The notes below the pieces were generated by a model. The model worked only from the letters and a program-made list of their open reading frames with translations. It had not been told where the DNA came from and did no database searches. Shown here piece by piece: positions 47,516-59,495 of a DNA stretch of 64,000 nucleotides (its first letter is position 1; each line of letters begins with the position of its first letter). Source of the DNA: Mycobacterium sp. GA-1199 (lineage in GTDB: Bacteria; Actinomycetota; Actinomycetes; Mycobacteriales; Mycobacteriaceae); contig NZ_LQIX01000010.1 in assembly GCF_001500045.1 (NCBI RefSeq), forward strand, positions 50,622 through 114,621, given 5' to 3'. The position numbers were made by a program, and so were the translations under genes.

Positions 47516-48467
47516 CGATGGTCCCGATCCACGCCAGCAGCAGCAGCTGCAGAACCCGGTCTTTGAGCGCGATCTCCTCGGGCTCCCCGGCCAATCCGCC
47601 GTCGACGTCGACCGCGTACCGAAGGATGGCGATGGTGATCGGAATGATCGTCACCGCATACCACGACGCGGTGGAGCCGTCGCGCTCGAAGGCCCACAGG
47701 CCGTAGCAGAGCACCATCGCGGTGGCCGACAACGTCCACACGAAGCGCAGATACGACGCCGTATAACTCTCCAGAGACTTTCGGATCTTGGCGCCGGTGC
47801 GTTCGGCGAGCTGCAGTTCGGCGTACCGCTTGCCGGCCACCATGAAAAGCGAACCGAACGTCATCACGAGCAGGAACCATTGCGACAGCGGGATGCCCGC
47901 CGCAGCGCCACCGGCGATTGCGCGGATCAGGTACGCCGACGACACGATGCAGATGTCGAGCACCGCCTGGTGCTTGAGCCCGAAGCAGTACGCCAACTGC
48001 ATCGCGATGTATACCGCGATGACCACCGTCAGGTTCAGCGACGCGAGCACCGAGATGCCGAGCGCCGCAACCGCCAACACCACAGATGCGGTGTAGGCCA
48101 ACCATTCCGGCACCACGCCGGCCGCTATCGGCCGGAACCGCTTCGTGGGATGCTGGCGGTCGGCCTCCACGTCCCGCGCGTCGTTGACCAGATAGATCGA
48201 CGAGGCCGCCAATGAGAACGACACGAACGCCACGAGGATGTTGACCGCGACGCCGCCGTAGTCGTACTGGACGTCGCCGCCGAGGGAGGCGATCGGCGCG
48301 GCCAGCACGAGCAGGTTCTTCACCCACTGCCGCGGCCGGATCGCCTTGATCAAACCGGTCGCGGCGTTACGCGGCGGGCCTTTCTGTGATGCCGGTTGTC
48401 CACTCGGTGCCGGTTTTTCGCTCATAGGCCGTACGCTCTCTGCGCTGCTGTCACTGGAGATGCTCAT
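47493..48467 (-). CDS. ubiA: Decaprenyl-phosphate phosphoribosyltransferase UbiA
   Basis: 324 aa from ATG 48467, which overlaps the preceding gene by four bases; ATG 48425 is an alternative and nearer to the 302 aa of Rv3806c. UbiA prenyltransferase fold with about nine helices. The first Asp-rich motif is NDARDVEADRQHPTKRFRP, characteristic of this subfamily; the second lies in MVAGKRYAELQLAE. It transfers 5-phosphoribose from PRPP to decaprenyl phosphate, the committed step to decaprenylphosphoryl arabinose and upstream of DprE1. Mutations in it raise ethambutol resistance in M. tuberculosis. Confidence 0.95.
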   Translation of the reverse strand: MSISSDSSAESVRPMSEKPAPSGQPASQKGPPRNAATGLIKAIRPRQWVKNLLVLAAPIASLGGDVQYDYGGVAVNILVAFVSFSLAASSIYLVNDARDVEADRQHPTKRFRPIAAGVVPEWLAYTASVVLAVAALGISVLASLNLTVVIAVYIAMQLAYCFGLKHQAVLDICIVSSAYLIRAIAGGAAAGIPLSQWFLLVMTFGSLFMVAGKRYAELQLAERTGAKIRKSLESYTASYLRFVWTLSATAMVLCYGLWAFERDGSTASWYAVTIIPITIAILRYAVDVDGGLAGEPEEIALKDRVLQLLLLAWIGTIGAAVFLS

Positions 48468-49028
48468 GCGTTCCCTTCGGCGCGGTCGGCCACCGTGCCG
48501 ACGGCCTTGGCGACGACAGCCCCGACGGCGACGCCGGTGAGGACGTCGCTGGGGTAATGCACGCCGAGCACCAACCGCGACAACGCCATCGGCGGTACCA
48601 GCAGCGCCGGCAGCGGCAGCCCGGTGACCCTGGCCATCAGCACCGACGCCGCCGTGGTCGACGTCGCGTGCGCGGACGGGAAGCTCAGCCGGCTCGGTGT
48701 GCCCACGTTGACCGAGATCGCGGGGTGGTGCGGCCGTTCGCGGCGGACCACCCGCTTGATCAGAACCGCGGCGGCGTGTGCGGCGAATGCACCGGCCCCC
48801 ACGGTCAGCCAGTCGCGCCGACGGTCGGCCTGAAAGAGCGCTCCCAACACGGCGATTGCCAACCAGCCCAGGCTGTGCTCGCCGAAATGGGACAGTGCGC
48901 GCGCGGCCGACAGGACGGCGGGGCGGTCACCGAGCGCGGACTGCACCGCGACCAGAGCGGCCTCCTCGCCGCGCTGGTCGCGCGGGCGAAGAGCCGGGTC
49001 CTCGCCCGCAAGGCGCAGGAGCGAGCTC

Positions 49029-49036
<8 letters not shown>
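48464..49036 (-). CDS. PAP2-family phosphatase (Rv3807c-like)
   Basis: 190 aa. The three PAP2 motifs are complete: KRVVRRERP, SFPSAHAT with catalytic His, and SRLVLGVHYPSDVL with the second His. Several predicted membrane helices. Lying between ubiA and glfT2, it is the proposed decaprenyl-phosphoryl-5-phosphoribose phosphatase that produces the DprE1 substrate. The gene overlaps both neighbours (eight bases with glfT2, four with ubiA), implying strict co-translation. Its biochemical role is inferred from context and literature. Confidence 0.9.
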
Positions 49037-52252
<3,216 letters not shown>

Positions 52253-52344
52253 TCACTTTCGTCTCAGTAGTCACATCAGTACCGTCGATCACGTCGGTTC
52301 CGACTACCGACAGCGCACGACCTGGGCTGTTCACCTGAATCGCC

Positions 52345-52373
52345 TAGCCGAACCACAAAGCGACCACTAATAG
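52345..52373 (+). promoter_or_regulatory. Candidate erp promoter
   Basis: TAATAG at 52368-52373 is a fair -10, with TAGCCG 17 bases upstream as a weak -35. An AGGAG ribosome site at 52391-52395 precedes the GTG at 52402. The 233-base divergent gap to glf is AT-richer than its surroundings and also contains ATTACATATCG near 52242-52252, a possible glf promoter element. Confidence 0.35.
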
Positions 52374-52401
52374 TCGTAGCCCATGTATTGAGGAGACTTC
52401 C

Positions 52402-53301
52402 GTGCCGAACCGACGTCGACGCAGGCTGTCGACAGCCACGAGCGCAGTCCTGGCCTTGGCAGTCGCGAGTCCCGCTGCAGTAGTCGCCGTGACCGAGCTG
52501 TCGGAGGCCACCGAGCCGGCCCCCCAGCACCGCGAATTCGTCCAGGCGGCAACGATCACCGATCTTCCGAACGAGCTGATGTCAGCCCTGTCCCAGGGCC
52601 TCTCGCAGTTCGGCATCAACCTTCCGCCGATGCCGACCGGAATGCTGACCGGGACGGGATCGAGCTCGCCCACCACGCTGACGTCTCCGGGGCTGACCAC
52701 ACCGGCGCTGACCACGCCCGAGTTGACGTCGCCCAGCCTGACCGCGCCCGGGCTCAGCACGCCCGGCCTGACGGCTCCGAGCCTGACGGCCCCGAGCGCG
52801 ACGGTTCCCGGTGTCACCGCGACCGCACCTTCACTGACCGATCCGGCGTTGACCAACCCCGCGCTGACCAGCCCGGCGCTGACCAGCCCGACCGGTGACG
52901 CCGGCCTGACCACGCCGGGCCTGACCACGCCCGGACTGTCGACGCCGCCGGCGCTGACCGATCCGGCGCTGGGCGCCACGCCGATCTCGTCGGCCACTGG
53001 ACTGCCCGCTCCGAGCGAGGTGCCGATCGCGGCGCCGATCGGGCTGGACCCGGCCGCAGGCACCTATCCGATCCTCGGCGATCCCTCGCTGGCGACGATG
53101 CCCGCGGCCACCGGCACCTCGGGTAGCGGCGGAATCATCGGCGAGCTGTCCAGCATGGCCGATCAGCTCGGCGCGGGACAGGCGATCGACCTGCTCAAGG
53201 GCATGGTGATGCCGGCGATCATGTCGGCGGCCAAGCCGCCCGGCGCACCGGCGGCGCCCCCGGTTCCGGCCCCCGTGCCGGCACCAACACCCGGCGCTTA
53301 G
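52402..53301 (+). CDS. erp: Exported repetitive protein Erp (PirG)
   Basis: 299 aa from GTG 52402. The signal peptide is MPNRRRRRLSTATSAVLALA and beyond. The N-domain to ~residue 88 contains ITDLPNELMSALSQGLSQFG. The central region is a run of P-x-L-T/S pentads like the PGLTS repeats of M. tuberculosis Erp (Rv3810). A C-terminal domain (GEGELSS-like, here IIGELSSMADQLGAGQAI) and a Pro/Ala tail follow. Erp is a secreted/surface virulence and growth factor in mycobacteria with species-variable repeat number; its mechanism is unclear. Context between glf and a wall amidase is as in M. tuberculosis. Confidence 0.93.
   Translation: MPNRRRRRLSTATSAVLALAVASPAAVVAVTELSEATEPAPQHREFVQAATITDLPNELMSALSQGLSQFGINLPPMPTGMLTGTGSSSPTTLTSPGLTTPALTTPELTSPSLTAPGLSTPGLTAPSLTAPSATVPGVTATAPSLTDPALTNPALTSPALTSPTGDAGLTTPGLTTPGLSTPPALTDPALGATPISSATGLPAPSEVPIAAPIGLDPAAGTYPILGDPSLATMPAATGTSGSGGIIGELSSMADQLGAGQAIDLLKGMVMPAIMSAAKPPGAPAAPPVPAPVPAPTPGA
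52672..52974 (+). repeat. PxLTx pentapeptide-coding repeats in erp
   Basis: About 20 imperfect 15-base units encode pentads such as SPGLT, TPALT, TPELT and APSLT, with less regular units in the middle (SATVPGVTATAP). Species-specific repeat number is a known feature of Erp. Confidence 0.8.
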
Positions 53302-53317
53302 ATACCTGTCACCAGAC

Positions 53318-53351
53318 GGCACCGCAGAAGCCGCTTCGGCTCTGCGGTGCC
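53318..53351. terminator. Strong hairpin after erp
   Basis: GGCACCGCAG-A-AGCCG (53318-53333) and CGGCT-CTGCGGTGCC (53337-53351) form a 15-bp stem with a single bulged A and a three-base loop. It begins 17 bases past the erp stop. No U-run follows. Confidence 0.7.
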
Positions 53352-53434
53352 GGTGCAGGTTAGGCAGTCGATCAGTTCTGCTTGGAACCGTGTCGTACCA
53401 CGAGCATCAGCTGGCACATACGTAACATCAGGCC

Positions 53435-55051
53435 GTGCCGACTCGCCGTCCCACACCGTCGCTTCTGTTCACCGCTCTTGCGGCGACGGTCGTGATGTTG
53501 CCGATGGCGCTGTTCGGTTTGCCCGGCGACGGTGACGACGAAGCGATCACCGAGGCGCCGCACCTGGCGCAGCAACCGCTGACCGGGCTCGGCGGCGGGG
53601 AGACGATCCGCGAGCTTCACCAGGACACGCCGTTCTCGATGGTGGCGCTGACCGCACAGGACTTCACCGGCACCACCGCACGGGTGCGCGCCAAGAAGTC
53701 CGACGGCACCTGGGGGCCCTGGTACGACGCCGAACCCCTCGAGGGTGTCGGCCCGGACACTCCGACCGAGGGGCCTGTCGGCACCGAACCCGTCTTCGTG
53801 GGCCGCACCACCACGGTGCAGATCGCGGTGACCCGCCCGCCCGACGCGCCCAAGACCCAGGATGCAGCGCCCAAGATCCCGGAACTGGGCTACGTCCCGG
53901 CGAACACCGAGCACTCCTTCGGACAGAACCTCAACGCGGTGCTGATCAGCCCGCCGCAGGCGCCGCCCGTCGACACGCTGCCTCCCCCGTCGGCGGTGAG
54001 CGCGCCCGGGGTCCCGCCCAACATCATCAACCGCGCGCAGTGGGGCGCCGACGAATCGATGCGGTGCGGAGATCCGCGGCTGGATCTCGGGGTCCGGGCG
54101 GGGGTGGTGCACCACACCGCGGGAAGCAACGAATACGCCCCGCAGGACTCGGCGGGCATCATCCGCTCGATTTACGAGTACCACACCCGCACGCTGGGCT
54201 GGTGCGACATCGCATACAACGCCCTGGTCGACAAGTTCGGGCAGGTCTTCGAGGGACGCGCCGGCGGTATCACCCGACCCGTCGAGGGCGCGCACACCGG
54301 AGGCTTCAACCGCGACACCTGGGGTGTGGCGATGATGGGCAACTTCGAGATGGTGCCCCCGACACCGATTCAGCTGCGCACCACGGCCCGGCTGCTGGGA
54401 TGGCGACTGGGCTTGGACCACGTCGACCCCCGCGGCACCGTGGTGTTGGCCTCAGGTGGCGGGTCGTTCTCGAAGTTCCCGACCGGGGCGACACCACTGC
54501 TGCCCGCGATCTTCACCCACCGCGACGTCGGCGCCACAGAGTGCCCCGGTAACGCCGCGTACGCGCTGATGGATCACATCCGCGACATCGCCGCACGCTT
54601 CAACCAACCGCCGGGGCCCGACGACCTCGCCGAATCATTGCGCGGCGGAGCGATATTCGCGAAGTGGGAAGCCATGGGCGCGATGAAGAGCCCGCTGGGC
54701 AGGCCCACATCGCTGGAGGCCTCGGGCGAGGGCGGCGCCCGCTATGTCACGTTCGAGCGCGGTGCGATCTACTGGTCACCGGAGAGCGGTGCCGAACCGG
54801 TCACCGGCGAGATCTACAGGGCGTGGGGGGCACTGGGTTTCGAACGTGGTGCGCTCGGACTGCCGACCAGCGGTGAAATTCAGGAGCCGCTGTGGATCGT
54901 GCAGAACTTCCAGCACGGCACGCTGAACTTCGACCGCGAGAAAGGCACGGTGACACGCGTTTTCGACGGGATCCCCGTGGAGCTGCCGAAACCGGACTTC
55001 GACACCCCGCCCGTGCAACTCGAGCGATTCACCCCACCGATCAGCACCTGA
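53435..55051 (+). CDS. Secreted N-acetylmuramoyl-L-alanine amidase with LGFP repeats
   Basis: 538 aa from GTG 53435, syntenic with Rv3811. An N-terminal signal/anchor helix spans residues ~9-29. A Pro-rich linker is followed by an Amidase_2/PGRP domain (~190-390): GVVHHTAGSNEY, HTGGFNRDTWGVAMMGNF and HRDVGATECPGN supply zinc-ligand histidines and Cys. C-terminal LGFP repeats (~410-500), WEAMGAMKSPLGRP and WGALGFERGALGLPTSGE, bind the cell wall. It cleaves the peptide from glycan strands during wall remodelling. A hairpin after erp separates the two genes. Confidence 0.92.
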   Translation: MPTRRPTPSLLFTALAATVVMLPMALFGLPGDGDDEAITEAPHLAQQPLTGLGGGETIRELHQDTPFSMVALTAQDFTGTTARVRAKKSDGTWGPWYDAEPLEGVGPDTPTEGPVGTEPVFVGRTTTVQIAVTRPPDAPKTQDAAPKIPELGYVPANTEHSFGQNLNAVLISPPQAPPVDTLPPPSAVSAPGVPPNIINRAQWGADESMRCGDPRLDLGVRAGVVHHTAGSNEYAPQDSAGIIRSIYEYHTRTLGWCDIAYNALVDKFGQVFEGRAGGITRPVEGAHTGGFNRDTWGVAMMGNFEMVPPTPIQLRTTARLLGWRLGLDHVDPRGTVVLASGGGSFSKFPTGATPLLPAIFTHRDVGATECPGNAAYALMDHIRDIAARFNQPPGPDDLAESLRGGAIFAKWEAMGAMKSPLGRPTSLEASGEGGARYVTFERGAIYWSPESGAEPVTGEIYRAWGALGFERGALGLPTSGEIQEPLWIVQNFQHGTLNFDREKGTVTRVFDGIPVELPKPDFDTPPVQLERFTPPIST

Positions 55052-55054
55052 GGC

Positions 55055-55882
55055 CTAGGCCCACCAGCGCTCGAGCACACGCGCGACGCCGTCGTCGTTG
55101 TTGGTGGAGGTGACCTCGTCGGCCGCGGCCAGCGCCGCCGGATGGCCGTGTCCCATGGCGACTCCCAGCCCGGCCCACTGGAGCATCGGCACGTCGTTGG
55201 GCATGTCGCCGAATGTGACGATGTCGTCGGCGCTGATGCCCAGCGGTTCGGCCACCTCGGCGACCCCGGTGGCCTTGCTGATGCCGACCGGCATGACCTC
55301 GATCAGGCCGTTGTTGGTCGAGTACGTGATATCGGCAACGTGCCCGATGTGATCGGCGAGCGCGGCCGCCATGTCAGAGCTGCGCGCGCCCGCCTTACGA
55401 ACGAGCAGTTTGACCGCCGGCGCGCTGAGCAGGTCCTCGAACGACACCTCGGTGTTGTCCGGATTGAGCCACGCGTGTTCGTATCCGGGCGAGCTGACGA
55501 ACTGCGGGGTGGCGGCGTCGTGGGCGCTGTTGCCCACCCGCTCGACAGCCAGGCCCGCCCCCGGGATCGCCCGCGTCGCGATCTCGGCGAGCTCGGCGAG
55601 CACGTCTGTGGTCAGCGTGCGCGCGGACACGATGCGGTCGTTGGCGGGGTCGTAGAGCACCGCGCCGTTGGCGCACACCGCCATCGGGGCGAAGCCCAAC
55701 GCATCGACGACCGGTTGCACCCACCGCGGCGGCCGTCCCGTGGCGATCATGAACTCCGCGCCCGACTCCACCGCGGCGGTGACCACGGCCCTGGTGCGCG
55801 CAGAGACCTTCTCGTCGTCGTCGAGCAAGGTCCCATCGACGTCGGAGGCGATCAGCAGGGGCGTGTTCACAGCGCTGACCAC
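55055..55882 (-). CDS. HAD-superfamily Cof-type phosphatase
   Basis: 275 aa from GTG 55882 (GTG 55870 or a more distal start at 55927 possible; the last would overlap the preceding gene by 32 bases). Motif I is ASDVDGTLL with two catalytic Asp, motif II is IATGRPPRW, and motif IV is VTFGDMPNDVPML. The large C2 cap marks the Cof/Cof-like subgroup, which dephosphorylates sugar phosphates, FMN or similar. Syntenic with Rv3813c (273 aa). It is the last of three leftward genes with two acyltransferases. Confidence 0.88.
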   Translation of the reverse strand: MVSAVNTPLLIASDVDGTLLDDDEKVSARTRAVVTAAVESGAEFMIATGRPPRWVQPVVDALGFAPMAVCANGAVLYDPANDRIVSARTLTTDVLAELAEIATRAIPGAGLAVERVGNSAHDAATPQFVSSPGYEHAWLNPDNTEVSFEDLLSAPAVKLLVRKAGARSSDMAAALADHIGHVADITYSTNNGLIEVMPVGISKATGVAEVAEPLGISADDIVTFGDMPNDVPMLQWAGLGVAMGHGHPAALAAADEVTSTNNDDGVARVLERWWA

Positions 55883-55895
55883 CGCGGGCCGGGGC

Positions 55896-56657
55896 TCACC
55901 GGCGACTCTTGGTTTCGCGCAGGGCACGCTTGCGGGCCCGCTCGGCCAATTCGGCCTCGTCGAGCACCTTCGCCTCGTCCAGGGTGGGTGCGGAGCCGCC
56001 GAGTCGACGCGGCACCCAGTGCACCCCTTCCGGGTGCGGATAGTCGCGCTGCGCCTCGTGCAACAGTTCGGTCATCACCGAACGCAACTCCTGCAACGTC
56101 TGCTCCATCGTCTCGCGGGCCCGTACGGGGTTACCCACCTGCACCGTGATCGGAATCCTGTTGCGACGTAGACGACGGGGATGATCCTTGGTCCACAGCC
56201 GCTGCGCACCCCAGACGATGAGCGGGACGATCGGCACGTCGGCGTCGCGCGCCATCCGGGCCGCACCGGTCTTGAAGTCCTTGAGCTCGAAGCTTCGGCT
56301 GATGGTGGCCTCCGGATAGACGCCGACGAGCTCACCGGCGCGCAGGCGTTCGACAGCCACGGCGTAAGCCCCCGCGCCGGCACGGCGATCCACCGGGATC
56401 GTGCCGGTGCGACGGATCAGGAAGTTGACGACCTTCACGTCCTGCATCTCTTCTTTGATCATGAACCTCAGGCGCCGCTTGCGATAATGCACCGCCAGCG
56501 CGGCGGGCAGCCAGTCGACGTAGCTCGTGTGGTTGATCGCGATCACCGCACCCCCGCCGGCGGGAATGTTCTCCAGGCCCCGGTAGCTGATCTGGTAGCC
56601 GTTGATCCTGACCGCCGCCTTGACCAGGACCTCGAGCGTGTAGAAGACCGGCTCCAT
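55896..56657 (-). CDS. PlsC-like 1-acylglycerol-3-phosphate acyltransferase, copy 1
   Basis: 253 aa from ATG 56657 (MEPVFYTLEVL); an upstream in-frame extension is rejected because it overlaps copy 2. The acyltransferase block I is INHTSYVDW (HX4D) and block III is YPEATISRSF. A hydrophobic start and basic C-terminus suggest peripheral inner-membrane association. The usual reaction is acyl transfer to lysophosphatidate or a related lipid. It begins six bases after copy 2, so the pair is co-translated. It belongs to the Rv3814c-Rv3816c family, which has three members in M. tuberculosis. Confidence 0.88.
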   Translation of the reverse strand: MEPVFYTLEVLVKAAVRINGYQISYRGLENIPAGGGAVIAINHTSYVDWLPAALAVHYRKRRLRFMIKEEMQDVKVVNFLIRRTGTIPVDRRAGAGAYAVAVERLRAGELVGVYPEATISRSFELKDFKTGAARMARDADVPIVPLIVWGAQRLWTKDHPRRLRRNRIPITVQVGNPVRARETMEQTLQELRSVMTELLHEAQRDYPHPEGVHWVPRRLGGSAPTLDEAKVLDEAELAERARKRALRETKSRR

Positions 56658-56662
56658 GGCGG

Positions 56663-57439
56663 CTACCCGGTCGCTCCGCTGGGGTCGGGACGCTGAGCGC
56701 GCCTGGCCGCCTTCTCGGCCGCCTCCTCCGCGTCCATCCGGTTGGCCTCGGCGAGCGTCGGCGCACCACCGCCCAACCGGTGAGGCACCCAGAACTCGCC
56801 GGCCGGATGCGCGCCGTACTCGTCCTGCACACGCTCCAGCAGGTGTTGCATGCGCGAGTGCAGCAGCGTGGTCAACTCCGGCGCCGGCAGTGTCGGCGGG
56901 ATCGGTTCGCCGACCGCGATCGAGATCGGCACCTTGGGCCGCCACATCTTCTTGGGGTGTCCCTTGGTCCAGATCCGCTGGGCGCCCCAGACGATGTGCG
57001 GGACGATCGGCACGTCGGCGGCGATCGCCATGCGGGCCGCGCCGGACTTGAACTCCTTGATCTCGAAGCTGCGGCTGATCGTGGCCTCGGGGTAGACGCC
57101 GACCAGTTCACCCTCCTTGAGCTTCTGGCATGCCTGGGCGAACGAGTCGGCGCCGCTGTCTCGGTCCACCTCGATGTGGCGCAGGCTGCGCATGATCGGT
57201 CCGGTGATCTTGTTGTCGAAGACCTCTTTTTTCGCCATGAACCGGACCTTGCGGCCGAGCCCCTGCCGGTAGGCGGGCAGCCCCGCGAAGGTGAAGTCGA
57301 AATAGCTCGTGTGGTTGATGGCGATGACCGCGCCGCCGGTCCTCGGCAGGTTATCCATACCGGTGACGGTGAATTTGAGCCCCTGCACGCGCCAGATCAT
57401 CCGCGCCAGCGCGATGACGGTGCCGTATACCGGTTCCAC
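56663..57439 (-). CDS. PlsC-like 1-acylglycerol-3-phosphate acyltransferase, copy 2
   Basis: 258 aa. Block I is INHTSYFDF, block III VYPEATISRSFEI, and block IV IVPHIVWGAQR. It shares long identical stretches with copy 1 (for example GGGAPTLAEA versus GGSAPTLDEA near the C-terminus), so the two are tandem duplicates that have diverged. The start ATG at 57439 is close to a divergent promoter region shared with the MBL-Rieske gene. A lipid substrate in the envelope phospholipid or lipoglycan-anchor pathway is likely but not determinable. Confidence 0.88.
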   Translation of the reverse strand: MEPVYGTVIALARMIWRVQGLKFTVTGMDNLPRTGGAVIAINHTSYFDFTFAGLPAYRQGLGRKVRFMAKKEVFDNKITGPIMRSLRHIEVDRDSGADSFAQACQKLKEGELVGVYPEATISRSFEIKEFKSGAARMAIAADVPIVPHIVWGAQRIWTKGHPKKMWRPKVPISIAVGEPIPPTLPAPELTTLLHSRMQHLLERVQDEYGAHPAGEFWVPHRLGGGAPTLAEANRMDAEEAAEKAARRAQRPDPSGATG

Positions 57440-57574
57440 ATCAGGCAGCCTAGTCGCGCGGACCTTCGAGGTCGGCGCTGCCGAGTCCGGCGACGTTTTA
57501 CCGGCCCGGCGCTCCGCACGCGGCGTTCGAAGCCGGTGCGGCCCCGCGTGGGACGAACAGGGGCATTCGGCGGC

Positions 57575-57580
57575 TAGAAT
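57575..57580 (+). promoter_or_regulatory. Candidate -10 element of the MBL-Rieske gene
   Basis: TAGAAT matches five of six bases of TATAAT and lies 36 bases upstream of the GTG at 57616. No good -35 is seen 17 bases upstream (GACGAA). AGGAAGGG at 57603-57610 is the ribosome site. Confidence 0.4.
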
Positions 57581-57615
57581 CGCCGCAAGCAGCCACCTTG
57601 GCAGGAAGGGTATTT

Positions 57616-59166
57616 GTGCAGGTCACCAGCATCGGCCACGCGGGTTTCCGCATCGACACCGCGGCCGGGAGCATCCTGTGTGACCCGTGGGTGAATCCGG
57701 CGTACTTCGCGTCGTGGTTCCCGTTCCCCGACAACAGCGCCCTGGACTGGGACGTGCTCGGCGACTGCGACTACCTGTACGTGTCGCACCTACACCGCGA
57801 CCACTTCGACCCCAAACTGCTGCGCGAGCACGTCAACAAGGACGCGGCCGTGCTGCTACCGGACTATCCGGTGCCCGATCTGCGTCGCGAACTCGAGAAG
57901 CTGGGCTTTCACCGGTTCTTCGAGACGACCGACTCGGTGCGCCACACCGTGTCCGGGCCCAAGGGCGATCTGGGTGTGATGATCATCGCGCTGCGCGCCC
58001 CGGCCGACGGCCCGATCGGTGACTCCGGGCTCATCGTCGACGACGGCCAGACCGTGGCGTTCAACATGAACGACGCCCGGCCCGTCGATCTCGATGTGGT
58101 GCACGCCGACTTCGGCCACGTCGACGTGCACATGCTCCAGTACTCGGGCGCCATCTGGTACCCGATGGTCTACGACATGCCCGCGCGCGCCAAGGAGGCG
58201 TTCGGGATCCAGAAACGTCAGCGCCAGATGGACCGCTGCCGTCAGTACATCGCGCAGGTCGGGGCCAGCTGGGTCATCCCGTCCGCGGGCCCGCCGTGCT
58301 TCCTCGATCCGGAGTTGCGCGACCTCAACGACGACCACGACGATCCGGCCAACATCTTTCCCGACCAGGTGGTGTTCCTGGACCAGATGCGCGCGCACGG
58401 CCACGACGGCGGGCTGCTGCTGATTCCGGGCTCGACGGCTGAATTCACCGGCTCACAACTGGATTCGCTGAACCACCCGCTGCCAGAGGCCGAGGTGGAG
58501 GCGATCTTCACTACCGGCAAGGCCGACTACATCGCCCACTACGCCGAGCGGATGGCGCCGGTGCTGGCCGCGGAGAAGGCGAGCTGGGCCGACGCGGCGG
58601 GCGAGTCACTGCTGGAGCCGCTGCGCACGGCATTCGAGCCGATCATGATCCAGAGCGATCAGATCTGCGACGGCATCGGCTACCCGGTCGAGCTGAGGCT
58701 CGGCTCCGAAACGGTGGTCCTCGACTTTCCGAAACGCATTGTGCGCGAACCGGTTACCGCAGAGAAGTTCCGCTACGGTTTCGCGATTCCGCCGGAGTTG
58801 GTGCGCACGGTGTTGCGCGACAACGAGCCGGACTGGGTCAACACCATCTTCCTGTCCACCCGGTTCCGCGCGTGGCGGGTCGGCGGATACAACGAGTACC
58901 TGTACACCTTCTTCAAGTGCCTGACCGACGAGCGAATCGCATACGCCGACGGCTGGTTCGCCGAGGCGCACGACGACTCGGCATCCATCACCCTGGACGG
59001 CTGGGAGATCCAGCGCAGATGTCCGCACCTGAAGGCCGACCTGTCCAAGTTCGGCGTCGTGGAGGGTTCGACGCTGACCTGCAACCTGCACGGGTGGCAG
59101 TGGAATCTGCAGAACGGACGTTGCCTGACCACCAAGGGCCACGAGTTGCGGAGTACGCGGAAGTGA
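57616..59166 (+). CDS. MBL-fold plus Rieske [2Fe-2S] protein (Rv3818-like)
   Basis: 516 aa from GTG 57616, equal to the length of Rv3818 and supported by AGGAAGGG five bases upstream. The N-terminal ~300 residues have an UlaG-like metallo-beta-lactamase fold: GHAGFRIDTAAGSILCDPW and YVSHLHRDHFDPK. A middle domain of ~150 residues is unassigned. The C-terminal Rieske domain has CPHLKADLSKFG and CNLHGW, giving the CxH...CxxH cluster ligands. The domain order resembles CMP-sialic-acid-hydroxylase-like proteins. The substrate is unknown. It overlaps the next gene by four bases. Confidence 0.88.
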   Translation: MQVTSIGHAGFRIDTAAGSILCDPWVNPAYFASWFPFPDNSALDWDVLGDCDYLYVSHLHRDHFDPKLLREHVNKDAAVLLPDYPVPDLRRELEKLGFHRFFETTDSVRHTVSGPKGDLGVMIIALRAPADGPIGDSGLIVDDGQTVAFNMNDARPVDLDVVHADFGHVDVHMLQYSGAIWYPMVYDMPARAKEAFGIQKRQRQMDRCRQYIAQVGASWVIPSAGPPCFLDPELRDLNDDHDDPANIFPDQVVFLDQMRAHGHDGGLLLIPGSTAEFTGSQLDSLNHPLPEAEVEAIFTTGKADYIAHYAERMAPVLAAEKASWADAAGESLLEPLRTAFEPIMIQSDQICDGIGYPVELRLGSETVVLDFPKRIVREPVTAEKFRYGFAIPPELVRTVLRDNEPDWVNTIFLSTRFRAWRVGGYNEYLYTFFKCLTDERIAYADGWFAEAHDDSASITLDGWEIQRRCPHLKADLSKFGVVEGSTLTCNLHGWQWNLQNGRCLTTKGHELRSTRK

Positions 59167-59495
59167 CTGTCCCGCAACAACTCTACGACGACGGCATGGT
59201 TCAGGTCGACCGGGAGGCGGTCACGCTGCGCCGGTACCACTTCCCCTCGGGGACATCGAAGATCATTCCGCTGGGATCGATCCGCGGGTACACCGTATCG
59301 CCGCTGAACTGGGTGCACCGCTACCGGTTCTGGGGCAGTTCGGATCTGCGCCGCTGGCTGCCGCTGGACATGCGCAGGCCGCTGAAGGACAGGCTCGTCA
59401 CTCTCGACGTCGACGGCAACCGGTGGCGCCCGGCGTTCACGCCCGAACACCCCGACCAGCTCATCGAAGTCCTCGACGAGCTGCTGCAGCCTTAG
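59163..59495 (+). CDS. Small conserved protein coupled to the MBL-Rieske gene (Rv3819-like)
   Basis: 110 aa from GTG 59163, overlapping the upstream stop (GTGA). The sequence is beta-rich, with LRRYHFPSGTSKIIPLGSIRGY and WGSSDLRRWLPLDMRRP, resembling a PH-like or bacterial pleckstrin fold, though this is a weak impression. M. tuberculosis Rv3819 (111 aa) sits in the same place. The fixed pairing suggests a partner or membrane adaptor of the Rieske protein. The stop overlaps that of the convergent gene. Confidence 0.8.
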   Translation: MTVPQQLYDDGMVQVDREAVTLRRYHFPSGTSKIIPLGSIRGYTVSPLNWVHRYRFWGSSDLRRWLPLDMRRPLKDRLVTLDVDGNRWRPAFTPEHPDQLIEVLDELLQP

